Assembly (NCBI GenBank): GCA_040380855.1
Contig: JBEIIG010000008.1
Span: 22,337-86,336, forward strand
DNA length: 64,000 bases
Direction of reading: 5' to 3'
Source: VFMC01 sp040380855
Lineage (GTDB): Bacteria; Actinomycetota; Acidimicrobiia; Acidimicrobiales; Ilumatobacteraceae
In this document: positions 48,050 to 57,986 of the stretch, piece by piece
Layout: every line of letters starts with the position of its first letter
Numbering within the stretch: the stretch's first letter is position 1
The notes under the pieces: generated by a model
The model's input: only the letters and a program-made list of their open reading frames with translations
What the model was told of the DNA's origin: nothing
The model's database searches: none
Translations under genes and position numbers: made by a program

Positions 48050-49672
48050 ATGAGCAATTGGATGACCGACACTCCGGTGAGCCTGCGCTTCCCGGTTTAC
48101 ACACGCTCGAACGCCAGCGATGTGCTGCCCGACCCGGTGAGCCCGATGGGGGCCACCCTGAGTTGGCAGCCCGGCGTGATGGAGGGCTGGCGCGACGGCA
48201 ACGTGCGCAACGGTGCCTTCGCCATGGACGAACTGGCGGCCGAGGGCATCAACCCCACGTGCGGGTTCATCAACGGGTTCTTCTACGTGAACGCCTCGGT
48301 GGTGCGCGTGTTCGGCGAGCGCAGCGGTGCCGGTGCAGCGGGCATCGACGCGGCGTTCTTCGGCAACCGGCCCGATACGCCGCCGTACGTGGCACATCCC
48401 GACGACGTGAGCGCCGAGGCCGGTGCCCGCCTCGGCGAGCGGGTCGGCTGGGTGCTCACCGCCACCGAGTGGCCCGAACTCGACGAGAACAAACGTCGTG
48501 CCGACGCGGCCCGGGCCTCGCGGCCCGATCTGGCCTCGCTCTCCGACGCAGCCCTGGTCGAGCGGGCCCGCAGCCTCGTTCCGCTGCTGCGCGAGCTGTT
48601 CGACGACCACGTCATCTCGTCGTCGAACACCGCCATCGGCCCCGCCATCCTCGGCGGCATCGTGCCGCACCTGCTGCTGCGCCTCATCAGCGGCGCGGGC
48701 GATGTCGACTCGGCGGCGCCGTCGTCGGCGATGTGGGCCCTGTCGCGACTCGACCCGTCGTCGGCCGAGTTCGCCGCCGGCTTCGAGGCGCTCCTGCGCG
48801 AGTACGGCAGCCGTGGGCCCAACGAATGGGATGCCTACAGCGAGGTGTGGGAGACCAAGCCCGCGCTGGCCCTCACGCTCATCGACGCGATGCGCGCCGC
48901 TGGCCCCGACGCCGACCCGGCCAAGCGGTTCGCCGCCGTGGTGGCCGACCGCGAGGCCGCCACAGCCGAGGCCCTCGCCCTGGTGGCGGGCAACGACGAA
49001 GCCACGGGCATGGTGCACGCGGCCACGGCATCGGCACTGCGGTTCAACGCCTGGCGCGAGCGCACCAAGACCAACTGCATCAAGGTCATCCACGAACAGC
49101 GCGTGGCCCTGTTCGAACTGGGTCGCCGCCACTTGGCCGACCAGCGCGACATCTGCATGCTCACCGACGCCGAACTCGATGCGTTCGTGGCCGACCCCGC
49201 GTCGATGACGGGGCTGATCGCCGAGCGCCGTGCCGCCTGGCAGCACCTCTGGACGCTCGAGCCGCCCTACTTCGTGCAGACCGACAAAGGTGTCCCATCG
49301 CTCGAGTCGCTGGCCGCGAAGTCGGCCGGATCGGTGGGCCACGCCGCTGCGGGCGACGTGCTCGTCGGTGCACCGGGCTGTGCCGGTGTGGTGCGCGGTC
49401 GGGCGAGGGTCATCCTCGACCCGTCCGATCCCGCCGGCCTCGAACCGGGCGACATCCTGGTGGCGCCCAACACCGACCCGTCATGGACGCCGTTGTTCGT
49501 GCCCGCCGGTGGTGTGGTGGTGAACGTCGGGGCGATGAACAGCCATGCCGTCATCGTCAGCCGTGAGCTGGGCGTGCCCTGCGCCGTCAGCGTGGTCGAC
49601 GCCACCAAGCGCATCGCCGACGGTGCAATGATCGAACTCGATGGCGGGGCGGGTACGGTCACCATCTTGTGA
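48050..49672 (+). CDS. PEP-utilising enzyme mobile-domain protein, paralog 3
   Basis: The protein has 540 residues. It shares FPVYTRSNASDVLPDP, YGSRGPNEWDAYSEVWETKP, RERTKTNCIKVIHEQR and GAMNSHAVIVSRELGVPC with His499. It departs from the other two in the conserved S-H-A-M-W block, which reads SSAMWALSRL. The ATG follows TCTGGGGGACGAG, nearly the same leader as paralog 1, suggesting duplication together with its ribosome-binding region. Its stop overlaps the exporter start by GTGA. Confidence 0.82.
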   Translation: MSNWMTDTPVSLRFPVYTRSNASDVLPDPVSPMGATLSWQPGVMEGWRDGNVRNGAFAMDELAAEGINPTCGFINGFFYVNASVVRVFGERSGAGAAGIDAAFFGNRPDTPPYVAHPDDVSAEAGARLGERVGWVLTATEWPELDENKRRADAARASRPDLASLSDAALVERARSLVPLLRELFDDHVISSSNTAIGPAILGGIVPHLLLRLISGAGDVDSAAPSSAMWALSRLDPSSAEFAAGFEALLREYGSRGPNEWDAYSEVWETKPALALTLIDAMRAAGPDADPAKRFAAVVADREAATAEALALVAGNDEATGMVHAATASALRFNAWRERTKTNCIKVIHEQRVALFELGRRHLADQRDICMLTDAELDAFVADPASMTGLIAERRAAWQHLWTLEPPYFVQTDKGVPSLESLAAKSAGSVGHAAAGDVLVGAPGCAGVVRGRARVILDPSDPAGLEPGDILVAPNTDPSWTPLFVPAGGVVVNVGAMNSHAVIVSRELGVPCAVSVVDATKRIADGAMIELDGGAGTVTIL

Positions 49673-51138
49673 CCCACACGTCTGCACCCCCGGCGGTCGG
49701 TGCCGGGTCGATGCCCGTCGAGATCTTCGGCCGGGTGTTGCCGTACAAGTACATCGTCGCCATGGTCTATGTCGTCGCGCTGTTCCTCGACATCCTCGAC
49801 GTCACGATCGTCAACGTCGCCATCCCCGAACTCGGCCGCACGTTCGCCACCGAGAACGCCGAATGGATCGTGCTCGGCTACACCCTCAGCCTGGCGGTGT
49901 GGATCCCGGTGTCGGGCTGGCTCGGCGACCGGTTCGGCACCAAGCGCGTGTTCATGTTCGCGTTCGGTGCGTTCGTCGCCGGCTCGTTGGCGTGCGCGCT
50001 GGCCCAGTCGATCGAGCAGCTCATCACGTTCCGGGTGCTGCAGGGCATCGGTGGCGGCATGCTCACCCCGGTCGGCGTGTCGATGCTGTTCCGGGCGTTC
50101 CCGCCGGCCGAACGGGCCAAGGCCAGCACCTACATCATGATCCCCACGCTGCTGGCCCCGGCGCTCGGCCCCATCCTGGGCGGCTTGCTGGTCACTCACG
50201 CCAGTTGGCGCTGGATCTTCCTCATCAACGTGCCGATCGGCGTGTTCGGCCTGTGGTTCGGTCTGCGCTATCTGCGCGAGCAGCGCGAGCCGTCGACCGG
50301 GCGGCTCGACCTGCCCGGCTTCGCGCTGTCGGGTGCCGCGTTGGCGCTGGTGGTGTATGCACTCAGCGAGGGGCCACGTGCCGGCTGGTCGAGCACGCCG
50401 GTGCTCGTCACCCTCGTGCTCGGTCTGGTGTGTGGGGCGGCGATGGTGTGGGTCGAGACCCATGTCGACCAGCCGATGTTGGCGCTGCGGCTGTTCGCCA
50501 ACCGCATCTTCCGCCAGTGCAACGTGGTGAGCGCGCTGTCGACGATGAGCTTCCTCGGTCTGCTGTTCGTCATGCCGCTGTACCTGCAGTTGCTGCGCGG
50601 GCAGGACGCGCTGAGCAGTGGCCTCACCACGTTTCCACAGGCGTTCGGTGTGCTCATCTCGTCGCAGTTCGCCGGTCGGCTGTACGCCCGCATCGGGCCG
50701 CGGCGGCTGATGACGGGCGGGCTGTTCGCCGCCGGGCTGGTGATCTCGCTGTTCATCGGTATCGACGAGCACACCAGCCTGTGGCTGATCAGGACGCTGA
50801 TGTTCGCCCGTGGCCTGTGCATGGGCTTCGCGTTCGTGCCCATGCAGGCTGCCAGTTACGCCACCATCGCGCCGGCCGACAACGGGCGGGCCTCGGCCAT
50901 CTTCAGCACCCAGCGTCAGGTGGCGGTGTCGATCGGTGTGGCCGTGCTGGCCAGTGTGCTGTCGTCGTACATGTCGCTCAGCCGACCGCCGGCGACACCG
51001 CAGGAGATCATCGACTCGCTGACCGGCTACCGGGTGGCCTTCGGGCTGGCAACGCTGTTCGCCATGCTCGGTGCACTGGCCGCCTGGTTCATCCGCGACA
51101 GCGATGCGGCGCCCACGATGGCGGGGCGGCCGGCATGA
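49669..51138 (+). CDS. DHA2-family (EmrB/QacA-like) MFS drug-type exporter
   Basis: The protein has 489 residues and about 14 hydrophobic spans, the DHA2 number. Signature motifs are LDILDVTIVNVAIPELG (motif D1), GWLGDRFGTKRVFM (motif A) and RVLQGIGGGMLTPVG (motif B), with APALGPILGGLL (motif C of antiporters). These proteins use the proton gradient to export hydrophobic or organic-anion compounds. Translational coupling to the third PEP-utilising gene and to the CoA-transferase suggests it moves a pathway product or substrate, which is inference. Confidence 0.88.
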   Translation: MTHTSAPPAVGAGSMPVEIFGRVLPYKYIVAMVYVVALFLDILDVTIVNVAIPELGRTFATENAEWIVLGYTLSLAVWIPVSGWLGDRFGTKRVFMFAFGAFVAGSLACALAQSIEQLITFRVLQGIGGGMLTPVGVSMLFRAFPPAERAKASTYIMIPTLLAPALGPILGGLLVTHASWRWIFLINVPIGVFGLWFGLRYLREQREPSTGRLDLPGFALSGAALALVVYALSEGPRAGWSSTPVLVTLVLGLVCGAAMVWVETHVDQPMLALRLFANRIFRQCNVVSALSTMSFLGLLFVMPLYLQLLRGQDALSSGLTTFPQAFGVLISSQFAGRLYARIGPRRLMTGGLFAAGLVISLFIGIDEHTSLWLIRTLMFARGLCMGFAFVPMQAASYATIAPADNGRASAIFSTQRQVAVSIGVAVLASVLSSYMSLSRPPATPQEIIDSLTGYRVAFGLATLFAMLGALAAWFIRDSDAAPTMAGRPA

Positions 51139-52319
51139 CGGCGAACACCGGTGTGCCCGGTCCTTTGGCTGGGGTTCGTGTCGTCGAGTTGGGCGTGTGG
51201 GTGGCCGGTCCGGCTGCGGCCGGGCTGATGGCCGACTGGGGTGCCGATGTGGTGAAGGTCGAGCCGCCGTCGGGCGATCCGCAGCGCCGCGTCTTCGGAG
51301 CGCTCGGGATCGCCGATCAGCAGGGCGTGCCGCCGTTCGAGATCGACAACCGCGGCAAGCGCTCGGTGGTGCTCGACCTACAGACCGACGACGGTCGGGC
51401 GCACATGGAGCGACTGCTCGCCACGGCCGATGTGTTCCTCACCAATGTGCGGCCCGAGGCGCTCGCCCGACTGGGCCTGGCCCACGAGGCCGTGCTCGCC
51501 CGGCACCCGCGCCTGGTGTACGCCAGCCTCACGGGCTACGGCCTCGAAGGCCCCGAGCGCGATCGGGCCGGCTACGACATCGGTGCGTTCTGGGCCCGCA
51601 GCGGCCTGGCCCACACGCTGGTGCCACCCGACGAGTTGCCGCCTGCGCTGCGCAGCGGGATGGGCGACCACGTCACCGGCATGTCGTTGCTCGGTGGTGT
51701 GCTGGCCAAGTTGCTCGAGCGCGAGCGCACGGGCGTGGGCGGTCTGGTGGCAACCAGCCTGCTGCGCACCGGCATGTACACGCTGGGGTGGGACATCGGC
51801 ATCGTGCTGCGGTACGGCAAGCGCGAGAGCACCCGGCCGCGCGAACGCAGCCGCGGCCCGCTGGTGAACTGCTACCGGGCAGGAGACGGCCGTGCGTTCT
51901 GGCTGCTGCTCCTCGAGGCCGATCGTCACTGGCCCAAGCTGCTCGCCGCCATCGACCGCACCGATCTGGCCGACGACGAGCGCTTCGTCGACGCACGCGC
52001 CAGGCTGCAGCACGCCGAGGCGCTCATCAGCACGCTCGACGACGCCTTCGCCCGCTTCGAGTTCGACGACCTCGTCGGACGATTCGACGCGCACGATGTG
52101 TGGTGGGCTCCGCTCAACTCGATCTTCGACGTCATCGCCGATCCGCAGGCCCAGGCCGCAGGCGCGTTCATCGACATGACCCCGCAGCCCGACGAGGCGC
52201 CGTACCGGGCCGTGAACGGGCCGGTCGACTTCGGGGGCTACACGTTCCGGCCTGGTGTGGTGCCTCGGCTCGGCCAGCACACCGACGAGGTGCTGGCCGA
52301 ACTCGACGACTCTCTCTGA
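51135..52319 (+). CDS. CaiB/BaiF family III CoA-transferase
   Basis: The protein has 394 residues. VVELGVWVAGPAAAGLMADWGADVVKVEPPSGDP (split) and DNRGKRSVVLDLQ mark the family; the catalytic Asp is in DRAGYDIGAFWARSG. It is the fifth and last gene of the operon, coupled by ATGA to the exporter. The middle insert that many homologs have is intact. It differs clearly from the CoA-transferase at 36,335, so this is not a recent duplicate. Its CoA donor and acceptor are unknown. Confidence 0.9.
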   Translation: MTANTGVPGPLAGVRVVELGVWVAGPAAAGLMADWGADVVKVEPPSGDPQRRVFGALGIADQQGVPPFEIDNRGKRSVVLDLQTDDGRAHMERLLATADVFLTNVRPEALARLGLAHEAVLARHPRLVYASLTGYGLEGPERDRAGYDIGAFWARSGLAHTLVPPDELPPALRSGMGDHVTGMSLLGGVLAKLLERERTGVGGLVATSLLRTGMYTLGWDIGIVLRYGKRESTRPRERSRGPLVNCYRAGDGRAFWLLLLEADRHWPKLLAAIDRTDLADDERFVDARARLQHAEALISTLDDAFARFEFDDLVGRFDAHDVWWAPLNSIFDVIADPQAQAAGAFIDMTPQPDEAPYRAVNGPVDFGGYTFRPGVVPRLGQHTDEVLAELDDSL

Positions 52320-52340
52320 CGAGGCTTCGACCCGGATGGG

Positions 52341-54368
52341 TCAGAAGCCGCCCGTGCCGTGGGCGTGGTCGCACAGGTGCTCTTCGCCGGGCGCCACCTG
52401 GCCGGCACCCACGCCCTCGAGCGCGGCGAAGGGGCCGCAGCGGTGCGGCGTGATCCACACGTGGATCATCGGCGCAGGCTGGAACTTCTTCAGACCGTTG
52501 GGGCAGGTGCCGCCCACCGCGGTGATGCCGGCGACGCGGGGTGCCTCGGGGTCGGTGGTGAAGCACAGGTCGTCGTGGATGTGCCACTGCATCAGTGCAC
52601 CGCCGATATCGGGCACCTCGGTGAGCTTCACGGTGTCGGGCAGCATGTACATCGCGCTCACCAGCTTCTTCGAGCCGTCGGGCTGCGGTTCGTACACCAG
52701 GCTCTCGGGGTAGTCGGGGTCGAGGACGATGTCGTCGTTGATCCAGTCCCAGTTGATGAAGTGCTCGTGGCCCGTCAGGGCGTCGCCGATGGAGCGGAAG
52801 CCGGCCGCCTCGGCCACCTTGTAGTCGCTCCACTGGGGCAGGCGCACCAGGGTGACGGCGATGAGGTTCTCGGCGGCTGCCTGCTGCTGGGGTGTGACCC
52901 CGGGCGTGCCGCTGAGGTCGATCGGCTGGGTGGGGTCGTAGGGCTTCGGCGTGGGTGCCGCAGCAGCACCGCCGTGTCCACCGTGGTCGCCGTGGACCTG
53001 ACTGCACATGTCGACGCGCTGGGCGTCGGGCACGGCGGCCTGGCCGGCGCCCACGCCCTCGAGCGCAGCGAACACGCCGCACGGGTGCGGGGTGACCCAC
53101 ACATGCACCATCGGGTTCTCGCCGCCTGTGTTCACCCCGCGGGCGCAGGTGCCCGTGTTGGGGTCGGTCACGCCCACCACGGCCGGGACGCCGTTCACCC
53201 GGTCCCAGCACAGGTTGCCGTGGTTGTGCCACTGCATGAGGGGGCCTGCGAAGCTGGTGAGCGTGGGGTCGTCGGTGGGCCGGGCGCTGGCGATGTACAT
53301 CGCGCCGGCGAGGATGCGCTTGTCGCCGTCGACGGTGTAGACGAGCGACTCGGGCGCAGTGGCGTCGAGGAACTTGTCGTCGGCGATGTAGTCGTAGCGG
53401 ACGAAGTGCTCAGAGCCGGTGCCGGCATCGCCGATCGAGCGGTAGCCATCGGCGATGGCGTCGGCCGTGTCGGCGTACTTCGGAAGTTCCTTCAGGCTGG
53501 CCTGCACGAGCGCCAGGGCGCGGGCCTCTTGCTCGGGGGTGACACCGGGAACGCCCGACAGGTCGATCGGCTGACTGGGGTCCCACGGACGCGGCCACAC
53601 CACGGTGCCGTTCCCGTCGGTCACCGTGGCGGCGGCGTGGTCGTGTGCGTGTCCGTCGGCCGTGGCGGCAGATGCACCGCCGCTGCCGCCGGCCGCCGCA
53701 GTGCTGTGGTCGTGTCCGTCGGCGGCCAGCACGGCCGAGCCGTCGGCAGCCGCGACACCGGCGACTGCGGTCGTGCCGTCGGCGTGGGCATGGTCGTGGC
53801 CATCGGTCGCGGTAGCCGCTGCACCGGAGCCGTGGTCGTGCACGTGCGATGTAGCGCTCATCATGGCGGGCACGGTGAGCAGGGCGACGGCTACACCAGG
53901 GGCGAGCAGACGCACTGGCTTGCCAGGCTGCCATCCGGCCAGCAGCGCGGCGATGGCTGCACCGGCGGCGACTGCGCCGAGCAGGGCGCAGGCCGTGTCG
54001 GCGAACTGCGGGGCCTCGGCCGTCTGCAGGCCCTCGATCCACGAGACGCCCGTGAGGCGGGTGGTCAGCCACCCGCCGACGGCGACGGCGTTGACGGCAG
54101 CGACAGCGAACGCCCACAACCGGTTCGGCCGCAGCAGGCCGAGCAGCCCGGCGCCCATCTGGGCGATGGCGCCGATGATGAAGATGCGCGTCAGTCCGAT
54201 GTGCTCGGCGTGGATGCCGGCGGCGGCAGCGTGGATGGCGCCGGCGCCGATCGAGGCGGCAGCCGCAACAGCCAGGCCCGGCAGACGCCGAGTGGTCTGC
54301 TCGACGGATGCGTCGGCGGTCGAGGTGACCAGTGCTCCGAAATCGGACGGGTCTGCCGCAATCGTCAT
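52341..54368 (-). CDS. Membrane protein with His-rich linker and duplicated exported domain
   Basis: The protein has 675 residues. Five hydrophobic spans lie at about 31-53, 60-80, 84-103, 122-144 and 152-171. A His/Asp/Ala-rich segment (about 175-255) with repeated DGHDH motifs follows and should bind metal ions. Two homologous domains of about 200 residues come next (about 265-460 and 480-660). Each begins QPIDLSGxPGVTP, has EHF and a W-H-x-H block (LMQWHNHGNLC; LMQWHIHDDLC), and ends HVWVTPHxCGxFAALEGVG. I do not recognise the family. With an odd number of spans the repeats would face outside if the N-terminus is cytosolic. A copper or other metal role is inference only. Confidence 0.6.
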   Translation of the reverse strand: MTIAADPSDFGALVTSTADASVEQTTRRLPGLAVAAAASIGAGAIHAAAAGIHAEHIGLTRIFIIGAIAQMGAGLLGLLRPNRLWAFAVAAVNAVAVGGWLTTRLTGVSWIEGLQTAEAPQFADTACALLGAVAAGAAIAALLAGWQPGKPVRLLAPGVAVALLTVPAMMSATSHVHDHGSGAAATATDGHDHAHADGTTAVAGVAAADGSAVLAADGHDHSTAAAGGSGGASAATADGHAHDHAAATVTDGNGTVVWPRPWDPSQPIDLSGVPGVTPEQEARALALVQASLKELPKYADTADAIADGYRSIGDAGTGSEHFVRYDYIADDKFLDATAPESLVYTVDGDKRILAGAMYIASARPTDDPTLTSFAGPLMQWHNHGNLCWDRVNGVPAVVGVTDPNTGTCARGVNTGGENPMVHVWVTPHPCGVFAALEGVGAGQAAVPDAQRVDMCSQVHGDHGGHGGAAAAPTPKPYDPTQPIDLSGTPGVTPQQQAAAENLIAVTLVRLPQWSDYKVAEAAGFRSIGDALTGHEHFINWDWINDDIVLDPDYPESLVYEPQPDGSKKLVSAMYMLPDTVKLTEVPDIGGALMQWHIHDDLCFTTDPEAPRVAGITAVGGTCPNGLKKFQPAPMIHVWITPHRCGPFAALEGVGAGQVAPGEEHLCDHAHGTGGF

Positions 54369-54531
54369 GGATGCTCCCAAGATGCGATGAGTTCGGCTGA
54401 TGCTAACCCGGGTGGTTCTGAACCGAAGGCCCGCGTCACAGGAAATCGCTGTCCGGCCTGCTGTCCTTGCGACGATTCGCGTCGCATTCGACGCAAATCG
54501 TCGCAACGTCGCCGGAACAGGTGCGGGGCAC

Positions 54532-55307
54532 TCAGGTGATGGTGCGATGGAAGTGCTTGCGGCGCTCGCCCCAGATGGCGTCGAGCACCGGATCGGCCAG
54601 TTCGGGGCGGCAGATGAGGAAGTCGGGCAGCCAGGCGTCGCGCTGGTTGTACACCAGCGGCGAGCCGTCGATGCGCGTGGCGTGCAGGCCGGCGGCCAGT
54701 GCCACCGCGGCAGGTGCCGCCGAATCCCACTGGTACATGCCGCCGTCGTGCACGTAGATGTCGGCTTCGCCCAACACCACCGCCATCGCCTTGGCGCCGG
54801 CCGATCCCAGGCGCACGGCGTCGCAGTCGAGCGCATCGGCCACCAGCACCGCTGCGTAGGGCGCACGGTTGCGCGACGTGATGAGGCGCGGCCGTTCGCG
54901 GGTGGGGGTGGGCAGCACCGGCGCAGGGTCGGTGCCGAACACCACGCCGAGGGCGGGCAGGCTCACTGCGGCGGCGGTGAGGGTGCCGCGCTCCCACAGG
55001 GCCACGTGCACGGCCCAGTCGTGGCGACCGCCTTCGCCGAATTCGTTGGTGCCGTCGAGCGGATCGACGATCCACACCCGCTCGGCCGTGGCACGACGCG
55101 GGTCGTCGGCACCCTCTTCCGACAGCACGGCGTCGTCGGGACGTGCGGCGCGTAACTGCTCGACCAGGAAGCGGTGGCTGGCGATGTCGCCGGTGTCCAT
55201 CACCTGCCAGCTCGACGCGTTGCGCGCCGTCATCTCCTCGCGGATCTGCACCAGCAGTTGGCCGGCCTCGACCGCCAGACGGCGAGCCAGGTCGGCGTCG
55301 GACTCGG

Positions 55308-55311
<4 letters not shown>
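54532..55311 (-). CDS. cysQ: CysQ-like 3'(2'),5'-bisphosphate nucleotidase / inositol monophosphatase family
   Basis: The protein has 259 residues. Metal-site motifs are VLSEEGADD, WIVDPLDGTNEFGEGG and the C-terminal YQWDSAAPAAVALAAG. The DPLDGT and WDxAAP motifs are diagnostic of the superfamily that removes phosphate from PAP or inositol phosphates; the DxxD-N-E-F form favours CysQ. GTG start overlapping the ettA stop by GTGA. The 163 bp between it and the membrane-protein gene contain no supported gene. Confidence 0.85.
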
Positions 55312-56984
<1,673 letters not shown>

Positions 56985-57085
56985 CAGGGTCCTCCGCGGT
57001 GCCTGTGAGGCTACTGCCGGTACAGCGCGGCGGGGGAGGTGGCCGGGTGGGTGAACGAATCACACGTCGCCCTCCGCAGGGGTGC

Positions 57086-57091
57086 TACGTT
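57086..57091 (+). promoter_or_regulatory. -10 element of the PuuD-like gene
   Basis: TACGTT starts an mRNA with a leader of about 43 nt that includes AGGGGAG before the ATG at 57142. No clear -35 at 17 bp. The divergent ettA -10 lies about 75 bp to the left. Confidence 0.35.
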
Positions 57092-57141
57092 CGCCCCGTT
57101 TCCTGCATCATCAGGTCGTCATCAACAGGGGAGTTATCGCA

Positions 57142-57906
57142 ATGCTCGCATACGACGGGTTCTTCAGCCGGGCGGCCCTCGGCCAGTTCGGATTCCGGTG
57201 GCTGCACATCCTGGGCGGCATCATGTGGATCGGCTTGCTCTACTACTTCAACTTCGTGCAGGTGCCCGCGTTCGCCGCATTCGGCGACGAGGCCCGTGCC
57301 CGCAACATCGCTATCGACAAGGTGGCCCGCAAGGCACTGTGGTGGTTCCGCTGGGCCGCCGTGTTCACGTTCGTCACCGGCATCCTCATCACCCTCGTCA
57401 CCGAGGACTACTTCACCGATGGCTTCGGCAAGAACGCCGGTGGCATCGCCATCAGCACCGGCATGATCCTCGGCATCATCATGATGCTGAACGTGTGGGG
57501 CGTCATCTGGCGCAACCAGAAAGTCGTGCTCGCCAACGCCGCCAATGTGCTGGCCGGCGGCGAGGCCGACCCCAATGCCGCAGCTGCCGGCCGTCGGGCC
57601 GTGATGGCCTCGCGTCAGAACGCCATCTTCTCGGTGGCGATGCTGTACTTCATGGTCTACAAGGGTCACGCACCCACCACGGGCGCAACGCTCAGCAGCG
57701 GCGAGATGGGGGCCTTCTGGGCCATCACCCTCGTCATCATCGCCGTGCTCGAAGTGAACGCGCTCGGCCTGATGCCGTGGAAGACGGCCCCCAACAAGGG
57801 TCTCAACGTGCTGTACGACGGCAAGGGTGTGCGCAACCCGCTCATCGCTGCGTTCGGCCTGTGGGTGATCTTCCTCGTCCTCACGGAGATCTTCTTCCAG
57901 TTCTGA
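57142..57906 (+). CDS. PuuD-like (urate hydroxylase N-terminal family) membrane protein
   Basis: The protein has 254 residues and about six to seven spans. The start FRWLHILGGIMWIGLLYYFNFVQVP is the family hallmark (W-x-H-I-x-x-G-x-x-W-I-G), with His residues that may bind haem. WWFRWAAVFTFVTGI and MMLNVWGVIWRNQK follow. In PuuD of Pseudomonas this membrane part precedes a cytochrome c domain; here the gene stops without it, so urate oxidation is not assured. No purine-catabolism genes are near. It is convergent with the SBBP-propeller gene 80 bp away. Confidence 0.65.
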   Translation: MLAYDGFFSRAALGQFGFRWLHILGGIMWIGLLYYFNFVQVPAFAAFGDEARARNIAIDKVARKALWWFRWAAVFTFVTGILITLVTEDYFTDGFGKNAGGIAISTGMILGIIMMLNVWGVIWRNQKVVLANAANVLAGGEADPNAAAAGRRAVMASRQNAIFSVAMLYFMVYKGHAPTTGATLSSGEMGAFWAITLVIIAVLEVNALGLMPWKTAPNKGLNVLYDGKGVRNPLIAAFGLWVIFLVLTEIFFQF

Positions 57907-57986
57907 GTGGCGCCCGCTTCGCGAACCCGAGCCCAGCCCGCCCGAGCCAGTTGCTGGCGTCACATGGCGGAGTTTGAACAGCAACA

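Noticed and set aside
45663..48104. An 813-residue frame opposite the PEP-utilising genes
   Set aside because: It mirrors the third codon positions of three conserved genes and repeats because they are paralogs.
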